The notes: a model not told the origin generated them from the sequence alone. Shown: positions 1 through 9,527, counted from the first letter of the stretch. The stretch: DNA of 64,000 bases from Porifericola rhodea (GCF_030506305.1 NZ_CP119421.1:4604501-4668500); one strand, 5' to 3'. Program-made: numbers and translations.

Positions 1-481
1 GTTCAATAGGGTTTTGTGTGGCAAGTACATAAAATGGCCTTTCTAAAGGATAATGCACACCTGCAACAGTAACTGAGTACTCCTGCATAGCTTCCAGCAA
101 AGCGGCCTGGGTTTTAGGAGGCGTACGGTTGATTTCGTCAGCAAGAATAATATTGGCAAATATGGGCCCTTTAATGAATCTGAAATTACGGTCTTTATCT
201 ATGGTCTCTGCCCCCAGTATATCGGAGGGCATAAGGTCTGGTGTAAACTGAATACGGTTAAAGCTTAAATTAACAGCGGAAGCTATCGTATGTATCAGTA
301 AAGTTTTTGCCAGCCCTGGTACACCTACCAGTAGGCTATGCCCCTGACAAAAAATTGAAGTAAGTAAAAGTCGAACTACATCTTCCTGTCCAATGACTAC
401 TTTACTGATTTCGTTCGTAAGGTTATGATAGTCTTCGTTAAGCTTATCAGCCAGCTTGATATCCGTATTCTGCTGATCCAT
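1..481 (-). CDS. MoxR-family AAA+ ATPase (3' part cut by window edge)
   Basis: The reverse strand is open from an ATG at 481 to the window edge, giving about 160 N-terminal residues starting MDQQNTDIKLADKLNE. Visible motifs are IGQEDVV, a Walker A-type GVPGLAKT and a Walker B region ILADEINRTPPKTQAALLEA, followed by EYSVTVAG and VLATQNPIE. All are hallmarks of MoxR AAA+ ATPases. These chaperone-like ATPases usually act with DUF58 and von Willebrand-A proteins on periplasmic or membrane targets. The partner genes would lie beyond the left edge. The gene follows three SurA-like genes on the same strand, 51 bp after the last one, so it is probably the distal part of that operon. Family assignment is firm; the substrate is unknown. 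Confidence 0.93.
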   Translation of the reverse strand, partial: MDQQNTDIKLADKLNEDYHNLTNEISKVVIGQEDVVRLLLTSIFCQGHSLLVGVPGLAKTLLIHTIASAVNLSFNRIQFTPDLMPSDILGAETIDKDRNFRFIKGPIFANIILADEINRTPPKTQAALLEAMQEYSVTVAGVHYPLERPFYVLATQNPIE

Positions 482-532
482 TGAAAAAGGTTTGGTTAAA
501 AAATTATGAGTTCATCTATACTAGTCAGAAGC

Positions 533-1894
533 CTAAATGCTTCCGGTAATATCGCATCGGCCGTATTCAGGATCTATTTCTATAAATACTTCATCTCTGG
601 CTTCATTAAACCATTTTCTCAATGCATCTGTCCTTCTTTCTGCCAGAGCAGCATTATAAATCTTCTGATAGTCTTCTTTTAAATTAGCCTGATGCGGTTT
701 TGTTCGGTCTTTGTAATATAAAATTCTTACTGCTTTTGATCCATCTGGCATTCTGTATTCCAGTGGTTCAGTAATACTGCCTGTCTGCATGGTGTCTATT
801 ACGAAAAACACCACTGGGTCAAGCTGATCGGTAGGCACACGATTTGACTCGTCCTGGCTAAGGAAAAAACCACCGCTACCGGCTGTTTCTTTATCGTCTG
901 AGTATTCTTTAGCGGCTTTGGCAAAGCTGATGGAATCAGAAAGTATCTCTTGACGAAGACTGTCCAGAAATACTTCTGCGTTCTTGATATCTAGCTCAGA
1001 GGAATTTGGTTTTAATAAAATATGACGGCTATTGTAGCGATTACCTCTACGCTCTATCAACTGTATCAGGTGAAAGCCAAATTGCGACTCTACAGGTTGA
1101 GAGATTTCTCCGGGCTGCATTTGCAAGGCGGTGGCTTCATACTCGGGTACAAGCTGTCCTCTTTCCATAAAGCCCAACTCTCCTCCTTTTGCAGCGGAAC
1201 CCGGATCCTCGGAAAACTCTTCCGCCAGTTCGCCAAAGTCTTCACCATTAATAATTCGTTCCCGTATATCCAGTAACTTCTTTCGTACAATATCCTTCTG
1301 ATCTTTACTGATGGTTGGCAGTTTTACAATCTGCCCAACGGTAACCTCGGTAGAGTAAAAGGGAAGACTGTCCTGTGGTATATTTTTAAAGAACTGCTTT
1401 ACCTCAGCAGGTGTCACTTTTACATCTGCCGTGATGGTTTGCTGCATTTGTTGAGCAGTAAGCTGTTCGCGAATATCGTCTCTAAGCTCATCCCGAAACT
1501 CTTCTACAGATTTACCAAACTGCTCTTCTATATTTTCTCTTCCGTAAGTGGTAATAAAATATTGTAGCCTACGGTCCAGGTTGGCATTCACCTCGTCTTC
1601 AGACACTACAACCGAGTCAATTTCTGCTTTGGCAAGCAGCACTTTCTCTATAACCAGCTGACGGAGTACATCGCAACGCTCCAGTTTAGCCTGAGGGTTA
1701 CGCTGAGCTTCCATAAAAGCATTCTCCAGGTCAGAGCGTAGTACAATATAGTTATCTACTTTTGCTACAATCTTGTCTATGGTAGCTCCTCCACTGTACT
1801 GAGCCTGAGCGGCATGAGAGCAAATCAGAGAAAGAACTACTATACTTAGCGTTAGCGCTTTACGGCTCGCCTTGTGCAAGATCTCTTTTGTCAT
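533..1894 (-). CDS. SurA-like periplasmic peptidylprolyl isomerase, two PpiC domains
   Basis: A 453-residue protein with a signal peptide ending near CSHAAQAQ, a SurA-type N-terminal helical region (VAKVDNYIVLRSDLE) and two parvulin/PpiC modules. The first contains EDFGELAEEFSEDPGSA and GGELGFMERG and ends FGFHLIQLIERR. The second starts RHILLKP and contains YSDDKETAGSGG; it is more divergent. SurA proteins escort unfolded outer-membrane proteins across the periplasm. I chose the ATG at 1894 rather than the upstream GTG at 1933 because it places a standard signal peptide at the N terminus. With this start the gene overlaps the end of the upstream gene by 35 bp, which suggests translational coupling. 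It is the third gene of the operon transcribed from 4824. Confidence 0.9.
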   Translation of the reverse strand: MTKEILHKASRKALTLSIVVLSLICSHAAQAQYSGGATIDKIVAKVDNYIVLRSDLENAFMEAQRNPQAKLERCDVLRQLVIEKVLLAKAEIDSVVVSEDEVNANLDRRLQYFITTYGRENIEEQFGKSVEEFRDELRDDIREQLTAQQMQQTITADVKVTPAEVKQFFKNIPQDSLPFYSTEVTVGQIVKLPTISKDQKDIVRKKLLDIRERIINGEDFGELAEEFSEDPGSAAKGGELGFMERGQLVPEYEATALQMQPGEISQPVESQFGFHLIQLIERRGNRYNSRHILLKPNSSELDIKNAEVFLDSLRQEILSDSISFAKAAKEYSDDKETAGSGGFFLSQDESNRVPTDQLDPVVFFVIDTMQTGSITEPLEYRMPDGSKAVRILYYKDRTKPHQANLKEDYQKIYNAALAERRTDALRKWFNEARDEVFIEIDPEYGRCDITGSI

Positions 1895-2795
1895 GGGTTG
1901 TGGGTGTGTATATCTCAAATTCATTGTTATCACTAGCTTCCTGGTATATTTCGTCTTCCAGTTCCTGAGTCAGAGCCACCTTTCTTTTATTAGTGATAAT
2001 TTTCATGATATCATCCCTAACAAACTCTATAGGTGAAATCTGATCCGTAATTTTATAATCTGTAACTTTTACAAAGTACACATAAATATCGTCTGAGGTT
2101 TCAATAAACTCATTTTCTCTCAGAAATTGAACCTTATTAGGAATACTTACCAAAGGAGTATTCTTAATTACGTCCTCAAAGTCGTACCATACCGAATCGT
2201 CTAAGGAGTATGAAGATGCAAAGCTAAGGCAATATGATTTAATTTCCTCCCTTACTTCCTCATCCATTTTACTTTGAAAGAGTTTTCTCAAACGCCCGAT
2301 ACGGGGGGCTTCCTGTGGTACTTTAGCAAAAATACCTTTGATGATATTCTGCTTGAGTTCAAAGTTATCTTTATTTTTTTGATAATACTCTTTTATTTCA
2401 TCTTCAGACACTTCGGTCTCTACCCTTTGGTTAACGTAATTTTTCTCAAACTCATATACCATGAGGGCATAACGATAGTCTAAAATTTTTCTTTCCAGTT
2501 CTGCTTCATCAAATTCTATCTGGGTAGCAGCCTCAGCAATGATCAACTGTTTACGAATCCAGGAGTCAATATAGCGGTTAATAATGCTGGCACTATCCGC
2601 CGCACTCACATTCTCTTCAAGTATGCCTTCCAGGTCTTGTTGATAAAGAAAGTTATCATACACTCTGGCCAGGGGAATGCGCTCTTCCCCTGATTCTACC
2701 TCCTGGTTTTTGAAGCGTAAAAAAGAGGGCAAGCTTCTTTCTTTACATGCTCCCAAAAGCAATACTAAACTAAGCAGTAGTGCAATTTTATTCAT
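1860..2795 (-). CDS. SurA-like lipoprotein without a PPIase domain
   Basis: A 311-residue predicted lipoprotein: MNKIALLLSLVLLLGAC puts the lipobox cysteine at residue 17. The body is helical and charged (YDNFLYQQDLEGIL, IINRYIDSWIRKQLIIAEA, YYQKNKDNFELKQNIIKG), matching the SurA/PrsA N-terminal chaperone fold. No GGxLG or FGYHII parvulin motif is visible. It sits between two PPIase-bearing relatives, overlapping the upstream gene by 8 bp and the downstream gene by 35 bp. A plausible role is a non-catalytic periplasmic chaperone working with its neighbours; that is inference from fold and operon position. Annotation pipelines may call it hypothetical or peptidylprolyl isomerase. Confidence 0.8.
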   Translation of the reverse strand: MNKIALLLSLVLLLGACKERSLPSFLRFKNQEVESGEERIPLARVYDNFLYQQDLEGILEENVSAADSASIINRYIDSWIRKQLIIAEAATQIEFDEAELERKILDYRYALMVYEFEKNYVNQRVETEVSEDEIKEYYQKNKDNFELKQNIIKGIFAKVPQEAPRIGRLRKLFQSKMDEEVREEIKSYCLSFASSYSLDDSVWYDFEDVIKNTPLVSIPNKVQFLRENEFIETSDDIYVYFVKVTDYKITDQISPIEFVRDDIMKIITNKRKVALTQELEDEIYQEASDNNEFEIYTPTTHDKRDLAQGEP

Positions 2796-4824
2796 TTTTG
2801 TCTTTTAGTTGTTTGATTACTTGCTCAAGCACCGCTTGATCAATACTTATGGTATACTTATTTCTTAACTCACTAATCCACTCACTGTCCAGCATGTCCT
2901 GATAGTCTGAAATTACCAACCCTCTCACTTCTTCAAATTCTTTGCTCTGCGCGGGAAGCACCTCATGTACCTGAATCAGGTAAAACCGCCCCTCGTTCGC
3001 CATCATAGTAGTTCCTACTTTCCACTCAATCTCATCAATTACTGCCTCAGACTTACTTCTGTCCTCTCCTTTTTCATAAATATCATGATGCATCTGTAAG
3101 TTAAGAGGGGAGTCTGTGTTTAAAGACTTTTCTATTCTTTTTATAGTTGATGGAGTGGCTTCTTCCTGCCCCAGCATCTCCGTAGCTTTATCCAGAATCT
3201 CTTCGCTTCTGGCATCCAGTATGGTAGCTTCTATGCGTTTATCCCACTGGTAATTGTCTTGGTGGTTTTTATAAAAGCTCATTAGAGCATTCTCATCTTC
3301 TCCCGCAGTAGACCATATCTTACTTTCCATAATATCAAAGAGTAGAATTCCTTCTTTGTACTCCTGAGCAAGACGTCTGAACTCCGGGTATTTTTCGGCA
3401 AGGTGTGACTCTTCGTACGCTAAAATGCGCTGAGCTTCAAACTGACTGTAAAGTTCTTTGGCTCTCATACTGTCTACTGGTAGCTGTATATTCTCTTCTT
3501 CCAGGTAATCGCTGAGCGAAGAATAAGTAAATATGGTATCAGAAATAGAAAACAGAACTCCCATACGGTTGGGCCTAGACATTTCGGGCGTTGCAACCAT
3601 ATAACTTTGTGCTAGTTGAATGCTGGGCAAATTCGGCACATAGTTGTTTTCTTCCTTCAGCATTTCTACCATCTCATCTTGCATTTCTAACTGTTGAAGG
3701 TTACGCTCTACTTTTCTCTCAATCAGTGGACGTAACATCTCCAAAGGTTCAAGCCCTTTTTTGTCTAAGAGCTTAATAATATGCCAGCCGTAGCGAGTTT
3801 TTATGGGCTTGCTAATTTCGCCAATTTGGTTTAGAGAAAAGGCTGCTTCTTCAAAATTTGGAAGCATTCCTCCCGTACTAAAGTAAGGCAGTTCACCCTC
3901 GTTAGAGCGAGTAGACAGGTCTTCAGAAAATCGTTCGGTAAGTTCCTTCCAGTCAGCTTCTTTCTGCAGCTCATCATAAATTTGCAGCGCTTTTTTATAA
4001 GACTCGGAGCTCTTGTCCTCTACTTCTCCCGGCTGATGACGAATCATGATGTGAGCCACTTTCACCTTACCTTGTGTAGGGCGGCGGTCATCAACTTTTA
4101 TAATATGGTAGCCAAAACTGGTACGTACCGGTTTGGAAATATCACCAACAGGGGTCTTAAATGCAGCACTTTCAAAAGGGTAAACCATTTGTAAAGCTGA
4201 GAAGTAGCCCAGATTACCACCATTTTGTTCAGCTGATGGATCATCCGAGTATTTTTCGGCCAGCATTGCAAAAGATTGTCCTTTCAAAGCCAAATTTCGG
4301 ATGCTATCTGCTTTCTGATAATACTGAAGTGTATCACTACCTTTAATATGATCGGGCACATTAATCAGTATATGAGAGGCATGAACTTCTTCTTTAAGTC
4401 GCTCGTAGGCTTCTAATACCATCTTCTCATTAAAGCGGTTTTCCACCATATAGGGCTTTGCCAACTGCTGTCGGTATTTCTGATATTCTGCCTGAAATTT
4501 CGATGTCTTATCAAAGTTGGCAAGGTATGCTTCCTTAACCTTTAGCTTAAAGTTGATGTACAACTCCAGATAATTACGAACTGACTGATTTAACTCATTA
4601 GCTGCTACGTCCTGGTTATTCTTCTGGTATATATACAAAAAGTCATCGGCAATTACGGAGTCTTCGCCATAATGAAAAATAGCCTTTTGACTCAGGTCCA
4701 ATGGCACTAGTGTATCACTTTCAGCCGCCTTCTTCTTAACGGTACAGGCCCAAACGCCAAGGCTGATTATGCAGAAAAATATAACCCTTTTCAAAATAAG
4801 CTTTGTGGTATAAGTGGGGTTCAT
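2788..4824 (-). CDS. SurA-like peptidylprolyl isomerase lipoprotein, two PpiC domains
   Basis: A 678-residue protein with a predicted lipobox (IISLGVWAC, cysteine 27), so probably membrane-anchored. Two consecutive parvulin domains lie in the first half. One begins HASHILINVPDHIKG and ends FGYHIIKVDDRRP. The next begins KVAHIMIRHQPGEVE and ends YGWHIIKLLDKKG. Each contains the YSDDPSAEQNGGNLGYF-type signature. The C-terminal half, about 300 residues, is helical and may be the substrate-binding arm seen in SurA/PpiD-like foldases. It is the first gene of a minus-strand operon running through two more SurA-like genes to a MoxR ATPase. The ATG at 4824 is 349 bp from the divergent lysS start. Confidence 0.9.
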   Translation of the reverse strand: MNPTYTTKLILKRVIFFCIISLGVWACTVKKKAAESDTLVPLDLSQKAIFHYGEDSVIADDFLYIYQKNNQDVAANELNQSVRNYLELYINFKLKVKEAYLANFDKTSKFQAEYQKYRQQLAKPYMVENRFNEKMVLEAYERLKEEVHASHILINVPDHIKGSDTLQYYQKADSIRNLALKGQSFAMLAEKYSDDPSAEQNGGNLGYFSALQMVYPFESAAFKTPVGDISKPVRTSFGYHIIKVDDRRPTQGKVKVAHIMIRHQPGEVEDKSSESYKKALQIYDELQKEADWKELTERFSEDLSTRSNEGELPYFSTGGMLPNFEEAAFSLNQIGEISKPIKTRYGWHIIKLLDKKGLEPLEMLRPLIERKVERNLQQLEMQDEMVEMLKEENNYVPNLPSIQLAQSYMVATPEMSRPNRMGVLFSISDTIFTYSSLSDYLEEENIQLPVDSMRAKELYSQFEAQRILAYEESHLAEKYPEFRRLAQEYKEGILLFDIMESKIWSTAGEDENALMSFYKNHQDNYQWDKRIEATILDARSEEILDKATEMLGQEEATPSTIKRIEKSLNTDSPLNLQMHHDIYEKGEDRSKSEAVIDEIEWKVGTTMMANEGRFYLIQVHEVLPAQSKEFEEVRGLVISDYQDMLDSEWISELRNKYTISIDQAVLEQVIKQLKDKNE

Positions 4825-4896
4825 TAGTAAATCCTAAGTAAAATGTCTACAGAATTGATGCAATGTTAACGAAATTTTACACACCTCTGGGGTAAT

Positions 4897-4916
4897 ATCC
4901 GTTATACGTAACGGAT
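4897..4916. promoter_or_regulatory. Operator-like inverted repeat upstream of the foldase operon
   Basis: The 20-bp sequence consists of perfect 8-bp arms, ATCCGTTA and TAACGGAT, around the spacer TACG. It lies 72 bp upstream of the lipoprotein foldase start codon at 4824 and about 260 bp from lysS. There is no T-run next to it, so it is unlikely to be a terminator. It could be a binding site for a dimeric regulator of the foldase operon. It does not fit the TGTNCR-N4-YGNACA motif found in the efflux region. Function is inferred from symmetry and position only. Confidence 0.4.
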
Positions 4917-5142
4917 TAGCCTAAATTGCAAAATTTGTATTGTTGAACATTAAAGTTTGCATATTAATTCTAACAAAATTCCTCTATTTAAATTTAAAAT
5001 AAACGTAAACTCTGCCATAAATCAGTTCTAGAGCTATTGATAAAGCTCTTTGTACTGCTGTATTGGAAGACTTGTAAATGTATGTTCTTCAATATTCAGT
5101 CCACATAATTGTTTCAGAGTTTAAGATGTAAGGATTAATCTT

Positions 5143-5150
5143 TATTTTTG
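5143..5150 (+). promoter_or_regulatory. Candidate -7 element for lysS
   Basis: TATTTTTG matches the Bacteroidota housekeeping -7 consensus TAnnTTTG exactly and lies 23 bp before the lysS ATG. No convincing -33 TTTG is seen at the usual spacing, so the call is tentative. Confidence 0.4.
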
Positions 5151-5173
5151 CGCTTCTTAACTAAAATACCATT

Positions 5174-6901
5174 ATGCCTTTAAGTGATCAAGAAGTCAGA
5201 AGAAGAGAAGAGCGAGAAGAGCTCATGAATCTGGGGATCAATCCCTACCCTGCCGAACCTTTTGAAGTTAACGTTAGCATAAAGAATATTCTGCAACATT
5301 ACGAGCAGCGAAAGACAGATTATAAGAATGTAAGCCTGGCCGGAAGACTTATGAGCCGTCGTGTTATGGGCTCTGCTTCCTTTGCAGAAATACAGGACTC
5401 TACCGGACGTATGCAGATTTATGTAAGACGTGACGACATCTGCGAAGGAGAAGACAAAACACTATACAATACTGTATTCAAAAAGCTTCTGGACATTGGT
5501 GATATTGTAGGAGTAAAAGGCTATGTGTTTACCACTCAGGCTGGCGAAATCACTCTGCATGTTACTGACTTTAAGATACTTACTAAATCTTTGAGACCAC
5601 TGCCTATTGTTAAGGAAGTGAAGGGTGAAGAAGGCAGCAAAACTTATGATGCCTTTACTGACCCTGAACAGCGATACCGTCAGCGCTACGTAGACCTGAT
5701 TGTTAACCCGGAAGTAAAAGAGGTATTCCGTAAGCGAAGTATGCTGGTAAACTCTATGCGTAGCTTTTTGGGCAACCGAGGCTATATGGAAGTGGAGACA
5801 CCAATTCTTCAACCATTGTACGGTGGTGCTGCGGCACGTCCCTTTAAAACACACCACAACACCCTGGATACCACTCTTTACTTACGAATTGCCAATGAGC
5901 TTTATCTAAAAAGGTTAATCGTGGGTGGTTATGATGGGGTTTATGAGTTTGCCAAAGACTTCCGCAATGAGGGCATGTCTCGTTTCCACAACCCGGAATT
6001 TACCCAGATGGAGCTATACGTAGCTTACAAAGATTATGACTGGATGATGGATCTGGTAGAGGAAATGGTGGAAAAAATTGCGCTTGACCTACATGGTAAA
6101 ACTGAGGTACAGGTAGGCGATGAAGTGATCAACTTCCAACGTCCATGGAAACGCTTTACCATGTTTGAGGCCATTAAACACTTTACTGATATTGATATCA
6201 GTGAAATGAATGAGGAGCAACTCAGAGAAACAGCGCATAAGCTTAATGTACCTGTAAATGAGACCATGGGTAAGGGCAAACTGATAGATGAAATTTTTGG
6301 TGAAAAGTGTGAACCATTTTTGATTCAGCCTACATTTATTACCGATTACCCTGTAGAGATGTCTCCATTAGCGAAGAAACACCGCGACAAACCCGGTCTG
6401 GTAGAACGTTTTGAAGCCATCTGTAATGGTAAAGAGATTTGTAATGCATTCTCAGAGCTTAACGACCCTATAGACCAGCGTGAACGATTTGAAGAGCAGA
6501 TTAAGCTAGGTAAGCGCGGAGATGAAGAAGCTATGGTGCTGGATGAAGATTTTCTAAGAGCACTGGAGTACGGTATGCCTCCAACAGCAGGTTTAGGTAT
6601 TGGTATAGATCGTCTGAGCATGATCATGACCAACCAGCCTTCTATACAGGAAGTTTTATTCTTCCCTCAGATGAAGCCAGAAGTTAAACCTCAGACTGCG
6701 TCAGACCAGGACTTTATTGATTTGGGCGTAAGAGAAGAACTTATACCTATTCTTCAAAAATTAGGTATAGTGACAGTAGAACAGCTGAAAGAATCTTCTC
6801 CTAACAAGCTTTTCAATGATGTGTGCGGTATGCGCAAAAAAATGAAACTTAAAGAGGTTAAAAACCCTACCAAAGAAGAGGTAGAAAGCTGGATACAATA
6901 A
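5174..6901 (+). CDS. lysS: Lysyl-tRNA synthetase, class II
   Basis: A 575-residue cytoplasmic enzyme that charges tRNA-Lys. The N-terminal OB-fold (residues about 55-150) contains [19 protein letters not shown]. The class II core contains motif 1 around [11 protein letters not shown], motif 2 around [18 protein letters not shown] and motif 3 around [16 protein letters not shown]. After motif 3 there is a further extension of about 70 residues ([20 protein letters not shown]), which I recall as common in Bacteroidota LysRS. It is followed by a strong hairpin at 6913-6942 and then ispF. Start and frame are unambiguous. Confidence 0.98.
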   Translation: MPLSDQEVRRREEREELMNLGINPYPAEPFEVNVSIKNILQHYEQRKTDYKNVSLAGRLMSRRVMGSASFAEIQDSTGRMQIYVRRDDICEGEDKTLYNTVFKKLLDIGDIVGVKGYVFTTQAGEITLHVTDFKILTKSLRPLPIVKEVKGEEGSKTYDAFTDPEQRYRQRYVDLIVNPEVKEVFRKRSMLVNSMRSFLGNRGYMEVETPILQPLYGGAAARPFKTHHNTLDTTLYLRIANELYLKRLIVGGYDGVYEFAKDFRNEGMSRFHNPEFTQMELYVAYKDYDWMMDLVEEMVEKIALDLHGKTEVQVGDEVINFQRPWKRFTMFEAIKHFTDIDISEMNEEQLRETAHKLNVPVNETMGKGKLIDEIFGEKCEPFLIQPTFITDYPVEMSPLAKKHRDKPGLVERFEAICNGKEICNAFSELNDPIDQRERFEEQIKLGKRGDEEAMVLDEDFLRALEYGMPPTAGLGIGIDRLSMIMTNQPSIQEVLFFPQMKPEVKPQTASDQDFIDLGVREELIPILQKLGIVTVEQLKESSPNKLFNDVCGMRKKMKLKEVKNPTKEEVESWIQ

Positions 6902-6912
6902 TTAAAAAATTT

Positions 6913-6942
6913 AGTAGTGTTACGGGCCTCCGTAGCACTACT
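6913..6942 (+). terminator. Hairpin terminator after lysS
   Basis: Arms AGTAGTG-T-TACGG and CCGTA-G-CACTACT pair around the loop GCCT, with one T-G wobble, and are followed by TTTCATTTT. It begins 11 bp after the lysS stop codon and likely separates lysS from ispF. Confidence 0.7.
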
Positions 6943-6958
6943 TTCATTTTAGCACTAG

Positions 6959-7441
6959 ATGGTAAATTTTAGAATAGGATACGGCTACGATGTGCACCAG
7001 TTGGAAGAGGGACGTGAGTTTTGGCTGGGAGGTATTCAACTGCAGCATACACATGGAGCCAAAGGTCACTCAGATGCCGATGTGTTAATACACGCAATTT
7101 GTGATGCGCTGCTGGGCGCTGCCAGGCTCAGAGATATAGGCTTTCATTTTCCGGATACTGACCCTGAATATAAGGGCATAGACAGTAAAAAGCTGCTCTC
7201 AAAAGTAATGGAACTTCTGCGTTCCAAGTCTTATGAGCTTGGCAACATAGATGCTACAGTATGTCTGGAAAAGCCCAAAGTAAACCCACATATAGAAGAA
7301 ATGACCAAAGTAATGGCTGAAGTAATGCAGGTATCAGAAGATGATATCTCTATCAAAGCTACTACTTCTGAAAAAATGGGCTTTGTTGGAAGGAAAGAAG
7401 GCATAGCCGCACACGCAGTAGCGCTGATCTACAAAAATTAG
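6959..7441 (+). CDS. ispF: 2-C-methyl-D-erythritol 2,4-cyclodiphosphate synthase
   Basis: A 160-residue enzyme of the non-mevalonate isoprenoid pathway, converting CDP-methylerythritol 2-phosphate to the cyclic diphosphate with release of CMP. The metal-binding motif GYDVHQL is near residue 10. GHSDADVLIHAICDALLGAA carries the conserved second metal-binding segment and IGFHFPDTDPEYKG the substrate loop. SIKATTSEKMGFVGRKEGI near the C terminus matches the family cytidine-binding end. Length is normal for IspF. It is followed after 7 bp by mnmD on the same strand. Confidence 0.97.
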   Translation: MVNFRIGYGYDVHQLEEGREFWLGGIQLQHTHGAKGHSDADVLIHAICDALLGAARLRDIGFHFPDTDPEYKGIDSKKLLSKVMELLRSKSYELGNIDATVCLEKPKVNPHIEEMTKVMAEVMQVSEDDISIKATTSEKMGFVGRKEGIAAHAVALIYKN

Positions 7442-7448
7442 TATTTGT

Positions 7449-8144
7449 ATGGGAAAGACTATTGAGTTAATGAACACTGGTGATGGTTCTCATACGCTAC
7501 TCAATACCGAGATGAATGAGACCTACCACTCTCGTCATGGTGCATTACGTGAGTCTCAGCATGTATTTATCAATAAAGGACTAAATCACTTCATAGACAC
7601 ATACCCTAAAGCTGATACTATTGATATTTTTGAAATGGGACTGGGTACCGGACTAAATCTTATTCTTACCCTACAGTCAGCATTGTCATTTCCTAACCTT
7701 CATTTTAACTACACCACCCTGGAGGCTTATCCTCTGGAGCCAGAACTACTAGACCAGCTAAATTATCTGGATTTTCTGAAGGATGATAAGCTTAATGCGC
7801 TATTTAAAAAAATGCATCAGCTAAACTGGAATGAATGGCATGAGGTATTGCCCAATTTCAGGCTAAAAAAAGTACAGCAAAAGCTGGAAGACTATCAGCA
7901 GGCAGAAGCCAGCATTGACCTAATTTATTATGATGCTTTTGCCCCCAATAAACAGGCTGAACTATGGACGCTAGAAACCATGCGCAAAATAAGCAACATG
8001 CTCAGACCTAAGGGTGTACTGGTTACTTACTGTGCAAAGGGACAACTTAAGCGTGATCTTAAATCTCTGGCACTTACTGTTGAAACTCTGGAGGGCCCTC
8101 CCGGTAAAGCAGAAATGGTCAGAGCCAGTAAATTATCCGGCTAG
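7449..8144 (+). CDS. mnmD: tRNA 5-methylaminomethyl-2-thiouridine methyltransferase MnmD
   Basis: A 231-residue SAM-dependent methyltransferase. It corresponds to the MnmD (C-lobe) half of the bifunctional MnmC protein, which completes the mnm5s2U wobble modification of certain tRNAs. Family markers are the opening GDGSHTLLNTEMNETYHSRH, the glycine-rich SAM loop IFEMGLGTGLNLILT, and IDLIYYDAFAPNKQAELW followed by GVLVTYCAKG. The FAD oxidase half of MnmC is absent, as usual for stand-alone MnmD. It starts 7 bp after ispF. Confidence 0.93.
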   Translation: MGKTIELMNTGDGSHTLLNTEMNETYHSRHGALRESQHVFINKGLNHFIDTYPKADTIDIFEMGLGTGLNLILTLQSALSFPNLHFNYTTLEAYPLEPELLDQLNYLDFLKDDKLNALFKKMHQLNWNEWHEVLPNFRLKKVQQKLEDYQQAEASIDLIYYDAFAPNKQAELWTLETMRKISNMLRPKGVLVTYCAKGQLKRDLKSLALTVETLEGPPGKAEMVRASKLSG

Positions 8145-8211
8145 CCATTTTACACCTTTGCGATTATTCCTAACTTATGGCTTATTGACCTAATCAACTG
8201 AGCACAACCTT

Positions 8212-9501
8212 ATGGATCGCAGAAACTTTATCAAAACATCGGCTGCCAGTAGTATGGCATTTTCAGCCTGGACTTTCCAACCCTCTTTTCAAAACAAAAA
8301 GTATACAACAGCCCTAATCGGTAGTGGATGGTGGGGCATGAACATTCTCCGTGAAGCTATCGCTTCCGGCTCTTCAAAAGTGGTGGCACTTTGCGATGTT
8401 GACAGCAGGCAGTTGGATAGTGCTATCGAAGAAACAGCTAAGCTGAGCAGTGATAAACCTAAGCGCTATAGCGACTATCGTGAACTTATCTCAAAAGAAA
8501 AACCAGAAATTGTAATTGTTGCTACCCCAGACCATTGGCATCCACTGATTACCATAGAAGCTGTTAATCATGGGGCGCATGTATATGTTGAAAAACCAAT
8601 CGGGCACACCGTGCATGAGGGAGTAGCAATGGTCAAAGCTGCTCGTACTAATGGCAGAAAAGTGCAGGTAGGTACCCATCGCAGGGTATCACCACATAAT
8701 ATATCTGGAATAGATTTTTTGAAATCTGGTAAGGCTGGAAAAATAGGTATGGTCAGAGCTTTTGTACATTATGGAGGTGGTCCCGGAGAACCCACCCCAG
8801 ATGAGGAGCCACCAAAAGAGCTAGACTGGGATATGTGGTGTGGGCCGGCCCCTCTGGTTAATTATAACCCACGAATTCACCCCAAAGGTTTTCGTCAGTT
8901 CTTAAATTTTGCTAATGGACAACTGGGAGACTGGGGCATACACTGGCTAGATCAGATATTATGGTGGACTGAAGAAAAAGCTCCCAAATCTATTCATTCT
9001 ATCACTGATCGTCATATCAAAGAGGATAGTACTACTGCTCCAGATACCCAGGTAGTCAATTATGAGTTTGAAGATTTTACGGCTGTCTGGGAGCACCGCC
9101 TATATGCTGCTAATCAAGCTGAAAAACATAATATAGGTTGCTATTTTTATGGTACTGAAGGCACCTTCCACATGGGCTGGCTGGACGGATGGACTTTTTA
9201 CCCGGCAGATAATAAAAAGCAGATCATCCACCAGGAACCTACGCTTCATGATCCTGATAAACAGAATATTAAAGAGCTTTGGGCAGACTTTCTTACTTCT
9301 ATAGAAAAAGACAGGTTACCTGTCTGTGATATTGAGATAGGACATCACTCTACCAATATGAGTCTTTTGGGAATGCTTTCGGCAAAGTTAGGCCGAAGTA
9401 TTCAGTGGGATGTTGACAAACAAATGGTTCCTGATGACCCTGAAGCTAACAAACTACTTTCCAGAGCATACCGCTCACCCTGGAACTATCCAAGTGTTTA
9501 G
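8212..9501 (+). CDS. Gfo/Idh/MocA-family oxidoreductase with Tat-type signal
   Basis: A 429-residue NAD(P)-dependent sugar-type dehydrogenase. The N terminus MDRRNFIKTSAASSMAF has the twin-arginine pattern found on many exported Bacteroidota members. The Rossmann segment follows (TTALIGSGWWGMNIL, VVALCDVDSR), with the family motif YVEKPIGHTVHEG containing the conserved lysine. The C-terminal domain is rich in aromatic residues (WDMWCGPAPLVNYNPR, GDWGIHWLDQILWW), resembling members that act on glycans or their degradation products. The substrate cannot be read from sequence. It is followed by a bidirectional terminator facing the convergent YihY gene. Confidence 0.9.
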   Translation: MDRRNFIKTSAASSMAFSAWTFQPSFQNKKYTTALIGSGWWGMNILREAIASGSSKVVALCDVDSRQLDSAIEETAKLSSDKPKRYSDYRELISKEKPEIVIVATPDHWHPLITIEAVNHGAHVYVEKPIGHTVHEGVAMVKAARTNGRKVQVGTHRRVSPHNISGIDFLKSGKAGKIGMVRAFVHYGGGPGEPTPDEEPPKELDWDMWCGPAPLVNYNPRIHPKGFRQFLNFANGQLGDWGIHWLDQILWWTEEKAPKSIHSITDRHIKEDSTTAPDTQVVNYEFEDFTAVWEHRLYAANQAEKHNIGCYFYGTEGTFHMGWLDGWTFYPADNKKQIIHQEPTLHDPDKQNIKELWADFLTSIEKDRLPVCDIEIGHHSTNMSLLGMLSAKLGRSIQWDVDKQMVPDDPEANKLLSRAYRSPWNYPSV

Positions 9502-9527
9502 CTAATAGGTATATCTATAAGACTAAA

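Larger units (their letters stand above)
4825..5173. other. Divergent intergenic region between the foldase operon and lysS
   Basis: This is an AT-rich gap of 349 bp between divergently transcribed genes. It holds an operator-like perfect inverted repeat at 4897-4916 and a candidate Bacteroidota -7 element for lysS at 5143-5150, listed separately. I see no small ORF or RNA gene in it. Confidence 0.6.

Noticed and set aside
5462-5857. 131-codon reading frame opposite lysS
   Set aside because: Lies wholly within the lysyl-tRNA synthetase core, which is well conserved on the plus strand.
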